Shown one piece after another: positions 52,371 to 64,000 of a stretch of DNA of 64,000 nucleotides. The notes under the pieces were generated by a model. That model made no database searches, was not told the origin of the DNA, and saw only the letters and a program-made list of their open reading frames with translations. Source of the stretch: Ischnura elegans (Eukaryota; Arthropoda; Insecta; Odonata; Coenagrionidae); the NCBI RefSeq assembly GCF_921293095.1, contig NC_060254.1, forward strand, positions 64,402,069-64,466,068, read 5' to 3'. Within the stretch, counting starts at the first letter, position 1. Each line of letters starts with the position of its first letter. The position numbers were made by a program, and so were the translations under genes.

Positions 52371-54826
52371 TTAATTATAATCAGCAGAAAGGGTCTCGTT
52401 TTTTATCTTCCATCATGTATGCGAAGTACATATACATGCATACAGAGGAGAACCTGCTGTAGAACGCATAAATTTTGGAGAAAATCTTTAAATTTATGAT
52501 AGGAAATAGCAGCTAAATATATTTTTTTAATCGTATACTATAGTTCATAATCTAAAAACCACTTAAAAAAATGCATTGTCACATATGCTTCTGTACAGAA
52601 AAGCTATTTATCAGGCATGAAGGAAAGTTTGTGTCAAAAATACCAGTTGTTTCCAGAAAAAAAGCATTCACTTGAAAAGGTAAATTATCTTCCCTTAGTT
52701 TAAAGTTTCCCCCACGATTAATTACGTGGAATAGTTAGGCCATACCAAAGTAGCGGATTTCTATTACATATGATATTATTCAATATTTCCGAGTGAGTTA
52801 CTTAGCTTCCCTAGTCTGGGGCCGGCTCAACCCTGACCAATCCATATCAACATTTGTGTTGAAGTTCTGAACGATTCCCTTATTCTATAAAAATGGAAAC
52901 CAAAATGTTAGTTTAGATAATGCTACTTTATCATTGAACTGACGTAATTTCTGGAATTTTAACCATGGTACTCCTCGAGTGATTTTGTGTGCGTGACAAT
53001 AGGGGAAGCAATTAACGGTTTTTCTGATAAAGGTTTCGATTTTTACCCCTGTTTGCTGAAATTAAACGGTGATAAACTTTACATGCTCGGATGCTAGTGG
53101 AAGATCAAAAGTGTTTAATTCACGCATTATGTAAATTCCACCGCGCTGTAAACAAATGAACAATCTAAGACAACCTTCTGACGCCATCTGATGATTTTTT
53201 TAAATGAACATTACCTCGGAGACATGATCACCGGTACTAAGGGAATCCACACAATCCTCTTGCATTGAAGACGTTTTCGGTTTTCATCCACGTCGATAAA
53301 TTGCTTCTTCACGTGACAAAAAATTGGAGTGCCTTTTCGCCAGCTAAATGCATAACAATTCGAGTGGCACTTCACCCATCTATGGTGAAATTAAGATTCC
53401 AACTAAAAACGAAGAAAATTTTATTTTCACGAAGGAATGAAATGATATAATTCCAAAACGCGTACTAGCAAACATTAGGAATTGACGATAAGATGACTAG
53501 GGCTTCCATTCTGTTTTTTCAGAAAATAAACCTCATAGCATCTAAAATTCTAGCGATGTTGTAACAGAAAACTGAGATGAGGTCAATTTTCCCGTGATAA
53601 TATTGATTCTTACAAAATATTATATAAAAGAGGATGCCAGTTTGTCCGTCCAATATGCATTTGCATAAGGCTACAATGATTGCTACTAAAGTTAGTATTT
53701 AGGTGTATCTCGTACTCATAACGCCCGTTGTGCTAGTTCTGGTTGTGTCCGACGCGTTCTTTGCGCCATTTTCTCATTAGTTTGTTACGAAACGTCGTAC
53801 AAATTCTGTAATTGGCCACCCTGTCAGGTAGGCACATCTCTTGACGAGATCAAATGGGAAGCATAACGCAAAGGATTCTAAACTCACCTATAAGTCCTCT
53901 TGTTGCAAACCTTTTGGTGTGGTATGCGTTTACACGACATTTTAGCCTACGAACGTACGGACTCACATAATGAACAATGTTTTGGAGGGGAGTATAAGTT
54001 GACCCTGTGCACGGTGCACAGAAATCATTTTCCCATTGTTTGCTGTCATATATGCACACCATATCATATCTGCTCTGTTCCTTTACCTAAAATACTGCCA
54101 TGTGACCATGAATTCCTAGTTCCAAGGTTTTCCAAGTCCCTAGTTACCATCCTTCACGACCAACGCCGGGGAGCTTGCTTTTATCCTAATAAATGAACTA
54201 TTGGCAATTTATCGCTAAAACTACGCTCAATTACCCTGAGATAAATCGAAGCAGTACTCATTTCTCCTCATTAACTAGAATAACGACTGCCCAGAACTGC
54301 TTCCTCCGTTCAAGTGTAGAATACCAACTTCGTCCACCCGCCCACACCCAGGGTATCTTTTACCTAGCACTCACCTTTATACCACTTCTCCTCCCTCCTA
54401 TTTTTACTCCTTTACTCGATTGACCCAATTTTATTTTCTTTACGTAACAATATCAATTCACAAGTAGATACCCATCTTCCACCTGAACAAATGTTTCCTC
54501 TCTCATTCAGTTTATTCGTTTCTGGTCCTCATATAGAGATTATATTATGCTATTCCCTGTTTTTGTTAAAATTTTCGCTTTAAGCTTCCGTCACCGCTGC
54601 TAACAAGAAAAGATCAAACTGAGACCAAAAATTACAGTAGAAATGCCTTGGGACTGAGAAGGTTAAGTAAGAAACTGCATTAGTTTACCTTTGCAGCGCT
54701 ATATGATCCATTATACCTTTACCTTTAAGTTGCTTTTTTGCATGAATCGATATCAGTTACCATAGCAAAACGTTTAAAAAAAAAAATATGAGTTAAATAC
54801 TCACGTGATTAGATTTTTAATCTTGG

Positions 54827-55310
54827 TAGTACTTATTCTAGGTCAAAGAAGTAAAATAAAGGAAGGTATTAGATAGAGAGAGGCATTGTTGAGGCAAAGA
54901 AATGGCTAAGCACGGCGATATTATCAAGGGAACGACATGATTTGGAGCAGTAGATTAAAAACAATGAGGGGAGAAATTTGTGAGCTGCTGGCTGGATTAA
55001 GGGAGGTAATGAAATCGGATGAGTGTCTGAATGTTCGGAATACGGAAGTGAAAAGAAAGAACGACGGAAGGATTTTGAAAACGGAAAGGGGAGAAAAAAT
55101 ACCCTCTACGATAGTTTCAACCTGTATCTTTGTTTACTTAGACTGGGACCATGGGACCCAAGAATCTCCTCTTTGAAGACGCACAGTAAGATATACTGTG
55201 TGTCTTCAAAGAGGAGATTCTTCGACCTAGAATAAGTACTACGTTATAACCTAGAACCTACGACCTAGAATAAGTAAGATATACGTTATATAGACCTAGA
55301 ATAAGTACTA
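54827..55310. repeat. nested inverted-repeat element with GACCTAGAATAAGTACTA motif
   Basis: TAGTACTTATTCTAGGTC at 54827-54844 is the exact inverse of 55224-55241. Further copies of GACCTAGAATAAGTA lie at 55262-55276 and 55293-55310. Just inside the right end a 29-bp hairpin (55160-55188 with 55194-55222) is almost perfect. The overlapping ORFs (54937-55176 and 55023-55235) run into the hairpin and are not recognised. Confidence 0.75.
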
Positions 55311-55459
55311 ACAAGATACGTATAAGATAAATCACAGTAAAATAGGGCCTAGAATTTCATAATATCGCACCGAAACCCAGACAGCCGTAACAAAGGACAA
55401 AATAGAAAGCTTTAGCCTTGCATGGGTTATTTATTTTCTCGTCTCCTGTTAATTTCATT

Positions 55460-55640
55460 TATAATAGACTGTGGCGGCCGGATTTGGCTGCACGGTTGTT
55501 ACCCGAAGCTGCCTGTCCGACCGCTAGGAGTCGGTTGATACTCCGTGGCCGGGGCGCGCCGGCCGATCGCCGAGAGTCGCCCGCGTTCACTGTAAGAATG
55601 TCGAACAAGCTAGCCGGTCTGGATCCTCACATCCATTTCT
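55460..55640. other. compact GC-rich, CpG-rich island
   Basis: About 180 bp are sharply GC-rich, including GGCCGGGGCGCGCCGGCC and a small hairpin CCGAC...GTCGG. A plus-strand frame of 100 codons crosses it but has no recognisable domain. On the minus strand TTCTTACAG precedes it, so a non-coding or 5' exon is possible. I cannot assign it. Confidence 0.3.
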
Positions 55641-57499
55641 TCATCGCCTTCTCGCCCAACCTAACCCCAATATCCCCCTCGCTAAAGAGAATAACTAGGA
55701 AATGTGCTGCCTGGGTATGACCTATTGCACTATACTATTATCGGACGAAAAATTTATGGAGAGATTATTTGCCAAATTTTGGTGAATGTATATTTTTTGC
55801 TCCGTGTAACTGATATTTTCTTATTTGATGCCTGGTAAATTGTTTTTTTGTCAAGAGGCATAGAAGGAAGTTTAAAAAGTGCTTTTAGATGTTGAATACA
55901 AGATAACTAATTTTATTACACATTTATTTACCATATCCTTTCATAATTATGACTGTTTCATATTGAAATATTTCATACAAAGCATATTCTTGCAAATGTA
56001 TGTATTCCATAGCATATTATTTCCTGTAAGCGTTTATTTATACTTCGCAAACACGAATAAAGATTGAAAATATGAGTATGTAGTGGACGTAATTTCCCGT
56101 GTTTAGAACTCACAACGCAACGTCCGCTTTATGTGCCTTCATTCGCATCAATTCGCTTGTTTAAAACTGAAACTATCATCTTGAAATTGGTGGGCATAAG
56201 GACGACAAAGTGAACCCTGGTCAGCATTTTCCTACATTTCAACACATTTTAAATCGTGCTAAAGTATTTTATACGACAATTTTTTATACTTAATGTAGCA
56301 TTTTATTGTTGACAGTGGTCTGCTGTAAATAACCTGAAATTTTCAGTATGATAGATTTAATTTTAAACAAGCAATAAGCCAAGAAAAAAAGATAAAAGTA
56401 CGCCCAGTCGAAATGGAATGATATATCCTCTTGTGGTCGCAAGACGATGAAAAATGAGATAGGTCTAGGAGTGGACAGTAATGGCGTTTCTCAGACTCCA
56501 ATGCAATTAGTCAAACGGGATTACCGAAGCTATCGTAAACTTCCCCGCGCCAGACTGTCCCTTCTTTCCAAATCTTATTTTTCACTGTCTCCATGGTTTG
56601 TCTTCGAGAAAATCTCTTTAATCTCTACTCCGAGTACCAAGAGCAGTTCAAGGACAGCAGATATCTTTTCGCTATATTTGCGCACCCATCGACGGTCAAG
56701 ACATCTCAAGCATAGAGGATCTTCATCGTTGCGGAATACTCAAGATTAAGAGGATGCATCACAGCTCTGACTCTATTTTTACGTTTTAAAGTCATTTCTC
56801 TACAAGAAGACCAAGTAGGTCAGGTTGGAATTTTTCTTCCTATTTGTCTCCTGTTTGAAAAACTGATATAAAACAGAGGAAAATATGGCCTACGCGTCTA
56901 ACCTTGACAGTTTCAAAGAATTTTCAATCCCTTCCCGCAAAAGCACTTCGACGGAAAGAAATATCTGCTATGCTACCTTTATTTTGGCTAGATAGATCGA
57001 TAGTAATGACACTTTGTTGAAGCACCATTTCAGAATAATATAAATTTATTTTAAAAAAGGAAAATTTAGTGAAACGGCAATTAGTGGATATCAACATAAG
57101 TAAAACGACACGAATAAAAGCATATTAGAAAAAAGAGTAGAAGATAATAAGAAATGAATTGAGAAGAAAAGAAAACACTGGCAGCTAACTTCAACTATCA
57201 ATGGCTTCAACAGATTTAATGTAATAAGATGTGGAATCACAATTTTTGCATAAACACCAAATGAAAAAAATGAAAAATTAAGTTGTTTCAAGAAGATCAT
57301 AAATTAGGTAAAAGTAAATAATTATAACAGGAAAGACAAACAAATTTTATTGCATAGAGATGTGGAATTTTTAGCGCAAATCCCAAATGAATAAATAAAT
57401 GAAGAGTGGGGTGATTTAAGATGCCGATAAATAGAGTAGAACTTAATAATTATACAGGGAGGGGAGTCTATATTTTTGGCTATAAAATCTACGCAGGTG

Positions 57500-58130
57500 T
57501 AGAAAATAGCACTCATGAAAGTATATAAGGAGAGGGTGAAAGATAAACGGAAATGAATGGAGAAGAAAAGGAAACGATGGATTAAAAAAGGGAAGCGGAT
57601 AATAATGCCAGAAGATAATGCCGAGTGGGCGGTTTCGGAGGGAAGAACATTACCACAAGTGGGGAAAATAAAGAGAATGATGAGACCGTAGAGAGGACGT
57701 CGTAGTGATAACCACAAGTCTTTATTACTTCCTCGGAGGTTGAGAGAGTCGCACGAGAAGATATTGCGGGTAAAGAAAGGTTTAGAAGAAGGATATTCGG
57801 ACTGAATGGTTATCAAGAAGGAAGAAAATAGAAGCGAAGGTTGAGGGAACGCAGAGAAGAAAATGAGATTCCTCACGGGATGAAGATGAGATGATAATTA
57901 GAATACGAAAGAAAAGAGTTTGCTGGGAAGTGTAGGAGGAAAATGAACCCTCGGCTGGAAGAAAGTAAGAAAGCAGGAGGGGCGAAGAAAGATGATGAAT
58001 GAAGAAAAAATGAAGGGATAAGAGGAAAACTTAGCTGTGTTGAACTTCCTAAACTGCTGAGTGGATGCGGAGATAAAAGCAAGGCAAGCGAGGTATTTGG
58101 CGGAAGAAGGAAGATTACCACTAGACTAAA
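57500..58130. other. purine-rich tract
   Basis: G/A-rich on the given strand with long opposite-strand frames (up to 184 codons) rich in serine, leucine and phenylalanine. No domain is seen; the openness follows from base bias. Confidence 0.4.
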
Positions 58131-58675
58131 AGATGCAGCTAATGATCCCCAAACCAGTGCGAAGTGAAAATACTTGTGGAGGAGCCATACTTAAGTAGCA
58201 TGGGTCATGGACACCCTATCATTAGGAGGGATACATTCTTAACTGCTAAGCGTTTCCCAGGTATTTAGCGAATTAGGCTTGTAGCCGCTAGAGACACGGA
58301 GGCGACGCGCTAGGCTTAGATTGCTTGAACAATTGAGAATAGATATCTTTAAGAGTGACACGGAAAACATCATCTTAGAGCCCCACTATATTCCTAGGTC
58401 CGACAAGAGCGATAAATGAAGAGATATATTTTGCGCGGCAGGTAGATATGGAATTCGTTGTCCCACCAAACCATGGGAGACTTTGATAAATGCTAGTCGT
58501 AATATTATTGAGCATTGCTTTTCATACGTAAACAGCTGGTGTCCAAACACCTTTTGCCGCACGCTCTTTTCGGCGGCTTGTGAGGTAGTATGAATATTTA
58601 GATGTAGATGAGCACCCTCGCAAGCTATCCACTACTCAAGTTCGGTTTATGAAAGGAAAGTTGTTCTACTTTTAA

Positions 58676-61065
58676 GATTACACCTGATCGCTTAGCACAT
58701 CTTTCAATTGAAAAAATGTGTCATTTTGCATAAAATTATTATAGCTAAATGAATTTGTCGATGTGGTCTTCTGACATGACTTAAAGGAAACATTTCTTTG
58801 AACTAATATTGCTCTATCGATGGGAAAGATCTCTACAGTTGTCTCTTTCGAAATGATACCCACAAAGTTTATTATTCTAATCACTGATTATTTTCGCTTT
58901 TTACGTTTCCTACTCAACTGATGAGTACAGAATGCATCGCGAATGTGAGGCAGTCATACAAAACTGTTACTACAAGTTTTCAATTTTAATAAAATTAATG
59001 AAATAGTTTTAAATTACACCTTAATTTACAGATTGACAACGGTTCCGAGTTTTGGCTACCTACCTTGAGAAGAAGTTATACATAATTAAACCCAATGCGT
59101 TATCAGAGCTGCAAAAATTCTGTAAACGTATTGCCATGCAGTGGTACCAAATTATTTAAACGTTAACTATTTCAAGGGATATTTAACAAATTCAGTAAAA
59201 TATTCGAGTGATGTGGTGGTCATTTTCTCAATTTACAAGTTATAGTAAACAATATGAGCTATAAAGGTATTTCATCCGGAATATAACCAGCATCGCCGTC
59301 GAAGAGTATCCTTTACCTGGATATTTATTTAATTAATTTAACAGTTAAACTGCCCATAAAATACACTTTAAAATTAAGTCAAGGCCCGTAACAAAAATTA
59401 TTTACATTCAGTAGTATTCAATTTCATTAGAAGGAAATTCTTCAGTCTTAGCTCATGTTTCAAATAATTTTTGATTTAGGCAATACGTTGTCCTCATTTC
59501 CGACAAAGACGCACAAGGTCTTCACGTTCACACTCAATTTCCCAAGTTCTTTGCTCGAATATCTTTCCATGGACTTATTTCCTCTCTACCTTGAAAGACC
59601 ACTCCAATCCACTCTCTCATTTAAGTCTGCTTTTTTCTTGAGAGTTTTTCCTTCATCACAACCAAGGCTCTTTTCCTCCGCAGATCATTCTCTCCAGCCG
59701 AATCTCTGCACTTAGCTGCTCGCCGACTAATCTCCTGGTTCCACTAGTTTTTGTGGTAGCGATCATGTGATACGGAAAAACATCAAAGAACCTTTCTCTG
59801 AGTTTGATTAAGTCGTTACGTTTAACCTTCATTCCTTTATCATTTAAGGCAAAGACATTTATGAACTTAAACTATATTAGTAAAAACAAATATTTGAAGT
59901 CACTTAAAAATGAGAACACTATGGTCAATATAGTGAAGATTAAAATCAGTGATAAATTTAATAAGATTTCTTACATAACGCGGTTTAAAGTTTTAGGGGA
60001 AAACCCATCAGAAAAGATTTTTTTGGAGTTTATATAGTGAAAAAAAACGTAATCAGTATTAAAGATTGTAACTTGTTGCTTATCACATCCGTCGATTGAA
60101 AAAAAAATTACATGCTGCATAAAATGACAAGGTATATCTACAGCTAATTGCTGTAAAAAAAGACGGAGATAACTTGGCGAAGTGGTGTACTGACTATGTA
60201 AAAAATATTGCTTTGACTTTATATTATTCTAGCTGCCGAAGAGTTTAGAAATGTTGTCACGATGATTTAAATCACAATAGTCTAGAAACGAAACAAGAAT
60301 TTTACTCGTTGCTTGAATTCATCTTCAACAGATTATTGTCTAAGTGTCAAGTATAAATAAGAGTTTCTTCCATTTTTTATCTACCAATATTCATTCAGAA
60401 TTGATCGTCCTATGAGCAAAGATCAAATAAAATATATGATAATTTTTATAGGATTGTTTTGCATTACGTAGTTCAGGAGTTTGGATGAAAGATAAGAATT
60501 TAACCTTTTCGAAAGGACTATTCCGAGTTTAGTAAACGAAATAAAAATAAATCAGTTTTTACGATTGTACCTGATAACTTTTCACACCTGTCAATTAAAA
60601 ATGTGTAATTTATCATAAAAAGATATTAACCATAATAATTTGGTGAAGTGTTGTACTGACTGCATAGAAAGTATTGCTTTGAGTTTATATTGTTCTAGCA
60701 GTCGGGTAGATCTGAGCTATTGTCAAGATGCTTGAAATAATTATTATCTAGACACGAGACAAAAATTCTACTGGTGGCTTGAATTCGTCTACAACACAAC
60801 TGCGTTAGAGTGTCGAATATAGATAAGTGTATCTATAGACAAATGTCTCTTCTCTATTCCTGTCCACGAGTTTTCTTTCAGAATTTATCCAAGCGTTTAT
60901 CTAGAGATATGAGCTGTTTTTACAATGCTTTGAACCTTAATAATATAGGCACGAGACAAAATTCTTGAATTTATATTCAAGTGTCTAGCACTAGTGAGGT
61001 CATCTATAGACAAATGTGTCTTCTCTATTCTTGCCCACCTATATTCATTCAGAATTGATGAGCGC
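58676..61065. repeat. four diverged direct copies of a 0.2-0.4 kb module
   Basis: Related segments lie at about 58676-58870, 60060-60415, 60563-60900 and 60935-61065. Shared phrases include ACACCTGATCGCTTAGCACA-type starts, TGTACTGACT, ATTGCTTTGA, CTATAGACAAATGT and ATTCATTCAGAATTGAT. The second and third copies align along nearly their full lengths. No coding content was recognised. Confidence 0.6.
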
Positions 61066-61109
61066 GTTCATATGATGCGTCCATCTAACGTTAGTCATTT
61101 TAATGATAA

Positions 61110-61440
61110 AAGTTGCATCAGTTTTTACTGCCTCCCTTCCACGCTTTCTACGCTGAGGGACCGTATATCGGCCGAAACTTGTGCCCCCACTCCCCCTTAA
61201 TTCTCTTCCTTCCTCCTTTAATTCCTTCTCCAAAGCTTTTCGCCCGCTTCTTTGCTTGGCAATTTGTTATCCCCACCACTTTCTCTCTCCCTCTCCAGTT
61301 AATTTGTATCTTTCTTTTATTTCGATTTGCCGTCGTGAGGGAAAGGGTCTATTGTTTTTTTTTTTCTCCTGTTTCCCGAATCCCTATCCATTTCCTCTCT
61401 AACACTCACTTCCTCTAAACCCTTAGCTTCTCTCCCTTCT
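61110..61440. other. pyrimidine-rich tract
   Basis: C/T-rich on the given strand, with overlapping open frames in two registers and none recognisable. It directly follows the four-copy module ending near 61065. Confidence 0.4.
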
Positions 61441-63185
61441 ATCTCGCTTTTCAGGAAAGTTTTTCTGCTAATTTTGTAAAGTAATCCATCTGTGGCGAGA
61501 GGGAATCGAGACTCGATAATTTGAAAAATTCAAGACATCGTGTCTCTATAATTTGAAAAAACTTTTTATATCTGTCATAAACATCTCTAAATTTGTACTC
61601 GGATGCAATGTTACCGTTTTTAATTTGTATAATAGCGTACAACAGCGGTTATCCATTGAGTTTCATATTTAATATACCTTCTGTGCTAAAAATACTTATT
61701 AAATTACCGTTTAGTTACTATTTTAATTACTTATTGTTACTCTTAGGGGAGAGTAATTATTTGTAATGACTGAAATGAATATATGTACGATGTTATCAGT
61801 AATCCAGAAAGCCCTCAACCTCAAATAGCTTCAATATTTTAATAATTATGAAACACTAAAAGAAATCATTCTGTACTTTGGGAGTGAAAAGTTCGAAAAA
61901 TATTGACTTATTGAGCATGATTGTGATTAATTCAAACTATATTCACGTTTAAATCACATTATCAATCATATATAATGTGAATTAATTGCTATTGGAAACT
62001 TAATGCCTTCCAAGACGGTCGCACAACTCTTCAAAAATACACTCCCATATCAAAGGCATTGGTCAACAGAAAACTTTGGAGCAAGTTTGTAGTAGCCATA
62101 CGTAGAGGCAAGAAAGGGTTGCTTCTTTTATGCCAGACATATTTTGAAATTATACGAATAACACTGCCTCAGATAAAATAAAAATATTTCATGAAATTAA
62201 GGCAATATCCTATACCAATTCTCACTAGATATTACTATTCTTTTTTAAATTCAGTAACTTTATCCAAATTTATATATCTAACCCTAGGTTTTACTTTGAT
62301 GACTAAACTATGTACATTAGCTCTATGTGCTTATAAGTTTGGCGCACTTTTAATGTGTTTAACAGAAAATTATTGCCTCTCATGAAATCATCAAAACATA
62401 AAGTTATGTTTTATTCATTCAAATTCCTTTTCTTTTGAGTTATACGCAAGATTCTAATAAAAATCACCCAATGAAGAAAAACTTCAAAGTTTACCTTTCT
62501 GCAGAAAGTACCATTTTAGCGAAAAACGTTACGAGGGTAAGCATTCCATTTCTTGCAACCACGATTTTGGGTGATAAACTTCTAAAACTTCGCTCACAAC
62601 TTCCTCTTAAGAAGGTGCCTTTAACTGTCCTTTCATTTTTTCCTCGCTCGTTTTAATCAATTCATCTTCCTTATTCAGGAAATGCCTCTTCTTTTCCTCC
62701 GTGTTTTCCCCGGAGGAAAGATCATGAGACTCTTATCGGCCTACTGCTTGCCACCATCGCCTCTTTCCCTTCCTGTTGGTAACCCTTCCTGTTACGTGCT
62801 CCTATTTCACTTGGTTAAATCACAGAATCACCTTTCCCATTTCTTTTTTGTTTGTCCGTTCAAATGGATAGTATTTCACAAATAAAATAGATTGGGTAAT
62901 AAAAAGCAGACGCTGAAAATGAATGGGTAATATGCAATCAATTCCTACAAATCTTTTAAATCATACGAAAAATATAAAAACGACCATTTTTTGTTTTTAA
63001 AATATTTTTTACAAGCACAAAAGATATAATATTTGCCTAAATTTTTGAGCCATATTGTCTGACGTGAAATGTTTTTCTAAGGGCATCATCTCATTATTTT
63101 TACCTACCATTAATTTTAGAAAGCCAATCAGTCGTCAAAGAAAGAATACAAATACCTGGTTAAAATATAAATAAAAGTTACACAA

Positions 63186-63475
63186 AGCAAAACATATACT
63201 GCGATCTACCTTTACACGGGACCAGAATATGAAGAAATAGCTTGACCACATTAGTAATGAAGTTAGCTCAGGCTAGGACAAAAAAAGGGTTGCTACTGAG
63301 AGTTTCGTCCTAATGAAAGATAACAGGTAACTGACGAAAATATTTTATGAAGATTTAATGATGGCAAAAAATATATTGAGGTCTATCTTTACACGGTAAA
63401 AGAATATAAGAAAATAGTTTTAACCATATTAATAAGCAAGGCAGCTCAAGCTAGGACAAAAACGATTACTTCAAT
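63186..63475. repeat. near-tandem direct duplication, 176-bp offset
   Basis: About 63186-63312 and 63362-63475 share CTTTACACGG, GAATAT(G)AAGAAATAG and AGCTAGGACAAAAA-type blocks. Confidence 0.75.
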
Positions 63476-64000
63476 ACAAGCACGGAACTGTTACTATCCG
63501 TTATACCTCCGAAGGGAAACCATCTATCTTCGATATATTTTTCTACTCAACGCATTCGCCACGTAGTTTAGGGGAAACAATAAAGATAATGAACAAAGAA
63601 CCAACTCGAAAGGGTACAAAAAACAGACCTTGAGCCTGCTTGAACTATTTCCTTGGGCATAAATGCTGGAGAGGGAAGTAGGACGGGAAAACAGGAGTTT
63701 GGAGGGAATGCCCGGCGAAGGAGGGGGAGCCTTCCGAGTATAAAAAACACGTGCTTCCCTATGCTACATTAACCGGGTACTGCTTTTGCCACGGAGCTTT
63801 TGTGTCCTTCAAGCCCTTAGGCTAAGTTCATTATGCTTGGCCTCAGCTCCCCGTCTTTATTAAGGAAAGGGGAAGGCGGGTTGAGGAATTCGCTCCGCCG
63901 TCTCTCAACTTTTAGTGGAAAAGCTCCATACTCTCTTCCCACTTTCAGTTAACCCCTCACTCCGGCTACTGTTACCAAACAGTGAAGATCCCCACCCCAC

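Larger units (their letters stand above)
49553..64000 (-). other. inferred dpr intron 5' of the Ig2 exons
   Basis: The exon ending at 49552 starts in mid-codon (phase 1), so an upstream exon must exist. I looked on the minus strand for the first Ig domain of Dpr (V-S-W-I-R-H-R-D and G-R-Y-T motifs) and did not find it, so the upstream exon is probably beyond 64000. The stretch holds a TTAA-flanked element, nested hairpin repeats, a four-copy module and base-asymmetric tracts. The sequence from about 49560 to 51830 shows nothing recognisable apart from AT-rich DNA. Confidence 0.6.

Noticed and set aside
57322..57876. 184-codon minus-strand ORF
   Set aside because: It is opposite a purine-rich tract and low in complexity, with no recognisable motif.
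49553..64000. Dpr first Ig-domain exon
   Set aside because: I looked for the W-I-R-H-R-D and G-R-Y-T signature on the minus strand and found nothing convincing.

Overview
This window looks like euchromatic DNA of an arthropod, most likely an insect with a large, AT-rich, repeat-laden genome. It is not bacterial: no operon-like run of genes is present, the listed open frames are short and mostly shadows, and the only convincing coding sequence is split by canonical GT/AG introns. The species cannot be named from the sequence.

The one gene I can support is a member of the Dpr (defective proboscis extension response) family of neuronal immunoglobulin cell-surface proteins, on the minus strand. 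Three of its coding exons are visible. Positions 49425-49552 carry the first half of the second Ig domain, 30487-30655 carry the second half, and 16565-16665 carry the C-terminal tail and stop codon. Splice phases match at both junctions (phase 0, then phase 1), and the joined reading frame gives one complete Ig domain followed by a short linker and a hydrophobic, GPI-signal-like tail. The signal peptide and first Ig domain must lie beyond 64000. The introns inside the window are about 18.8 kb and 13.8 kb, and 49553-64000 is inferred to be part of a third.

Region by region: 1-16564 is the 3' UTR and downstream flank. It holds a 567-bp piggyBac-like non-autonomous element with TTAA target duplications (11634-12200), a MITE-like inverted repeat (8145-8436), a tRNA-like SINE head (about 6725-6815), a decayed 162-bp tandem array (about 13600-14210), and a possible extra minus-strand exon (10454-10613) that I cannot assign. 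The intron 16666-30486 holds a truncated LINE 3' end (17784-18214), an 83-bp foldback (18728-18908), and several pairs of diverged direct duplications. The intron 30656-49424 holds a duplicated copy of the dpr splice acceptor (30813-30853), a 0.53-kb tandem duplication (32511-33570), a three-copy module (33979-35110), a four-copy GC-richer module (39240-43545), and a 137-bp-arm foldback (42653-42947). The stretch 49553-64000 holds a second TTAA-flanked element (51841-52370), a nested hairpin repeat (54827-55310), a four-copy module (58676-61065), and pyrimidine- or purine-asymmetric tracts.

The strongest non-genic pattern is a very large number of short-range, same-orientation, diverged duplications spaced roughly 0.2-1.4 kb apart. 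I did not find a convincing new enzymatic or defence system. The noteworthy material is the dpr exon structure, the palindrome-bearing TTAA elements and the unusual density of local duplications and foldbacks.
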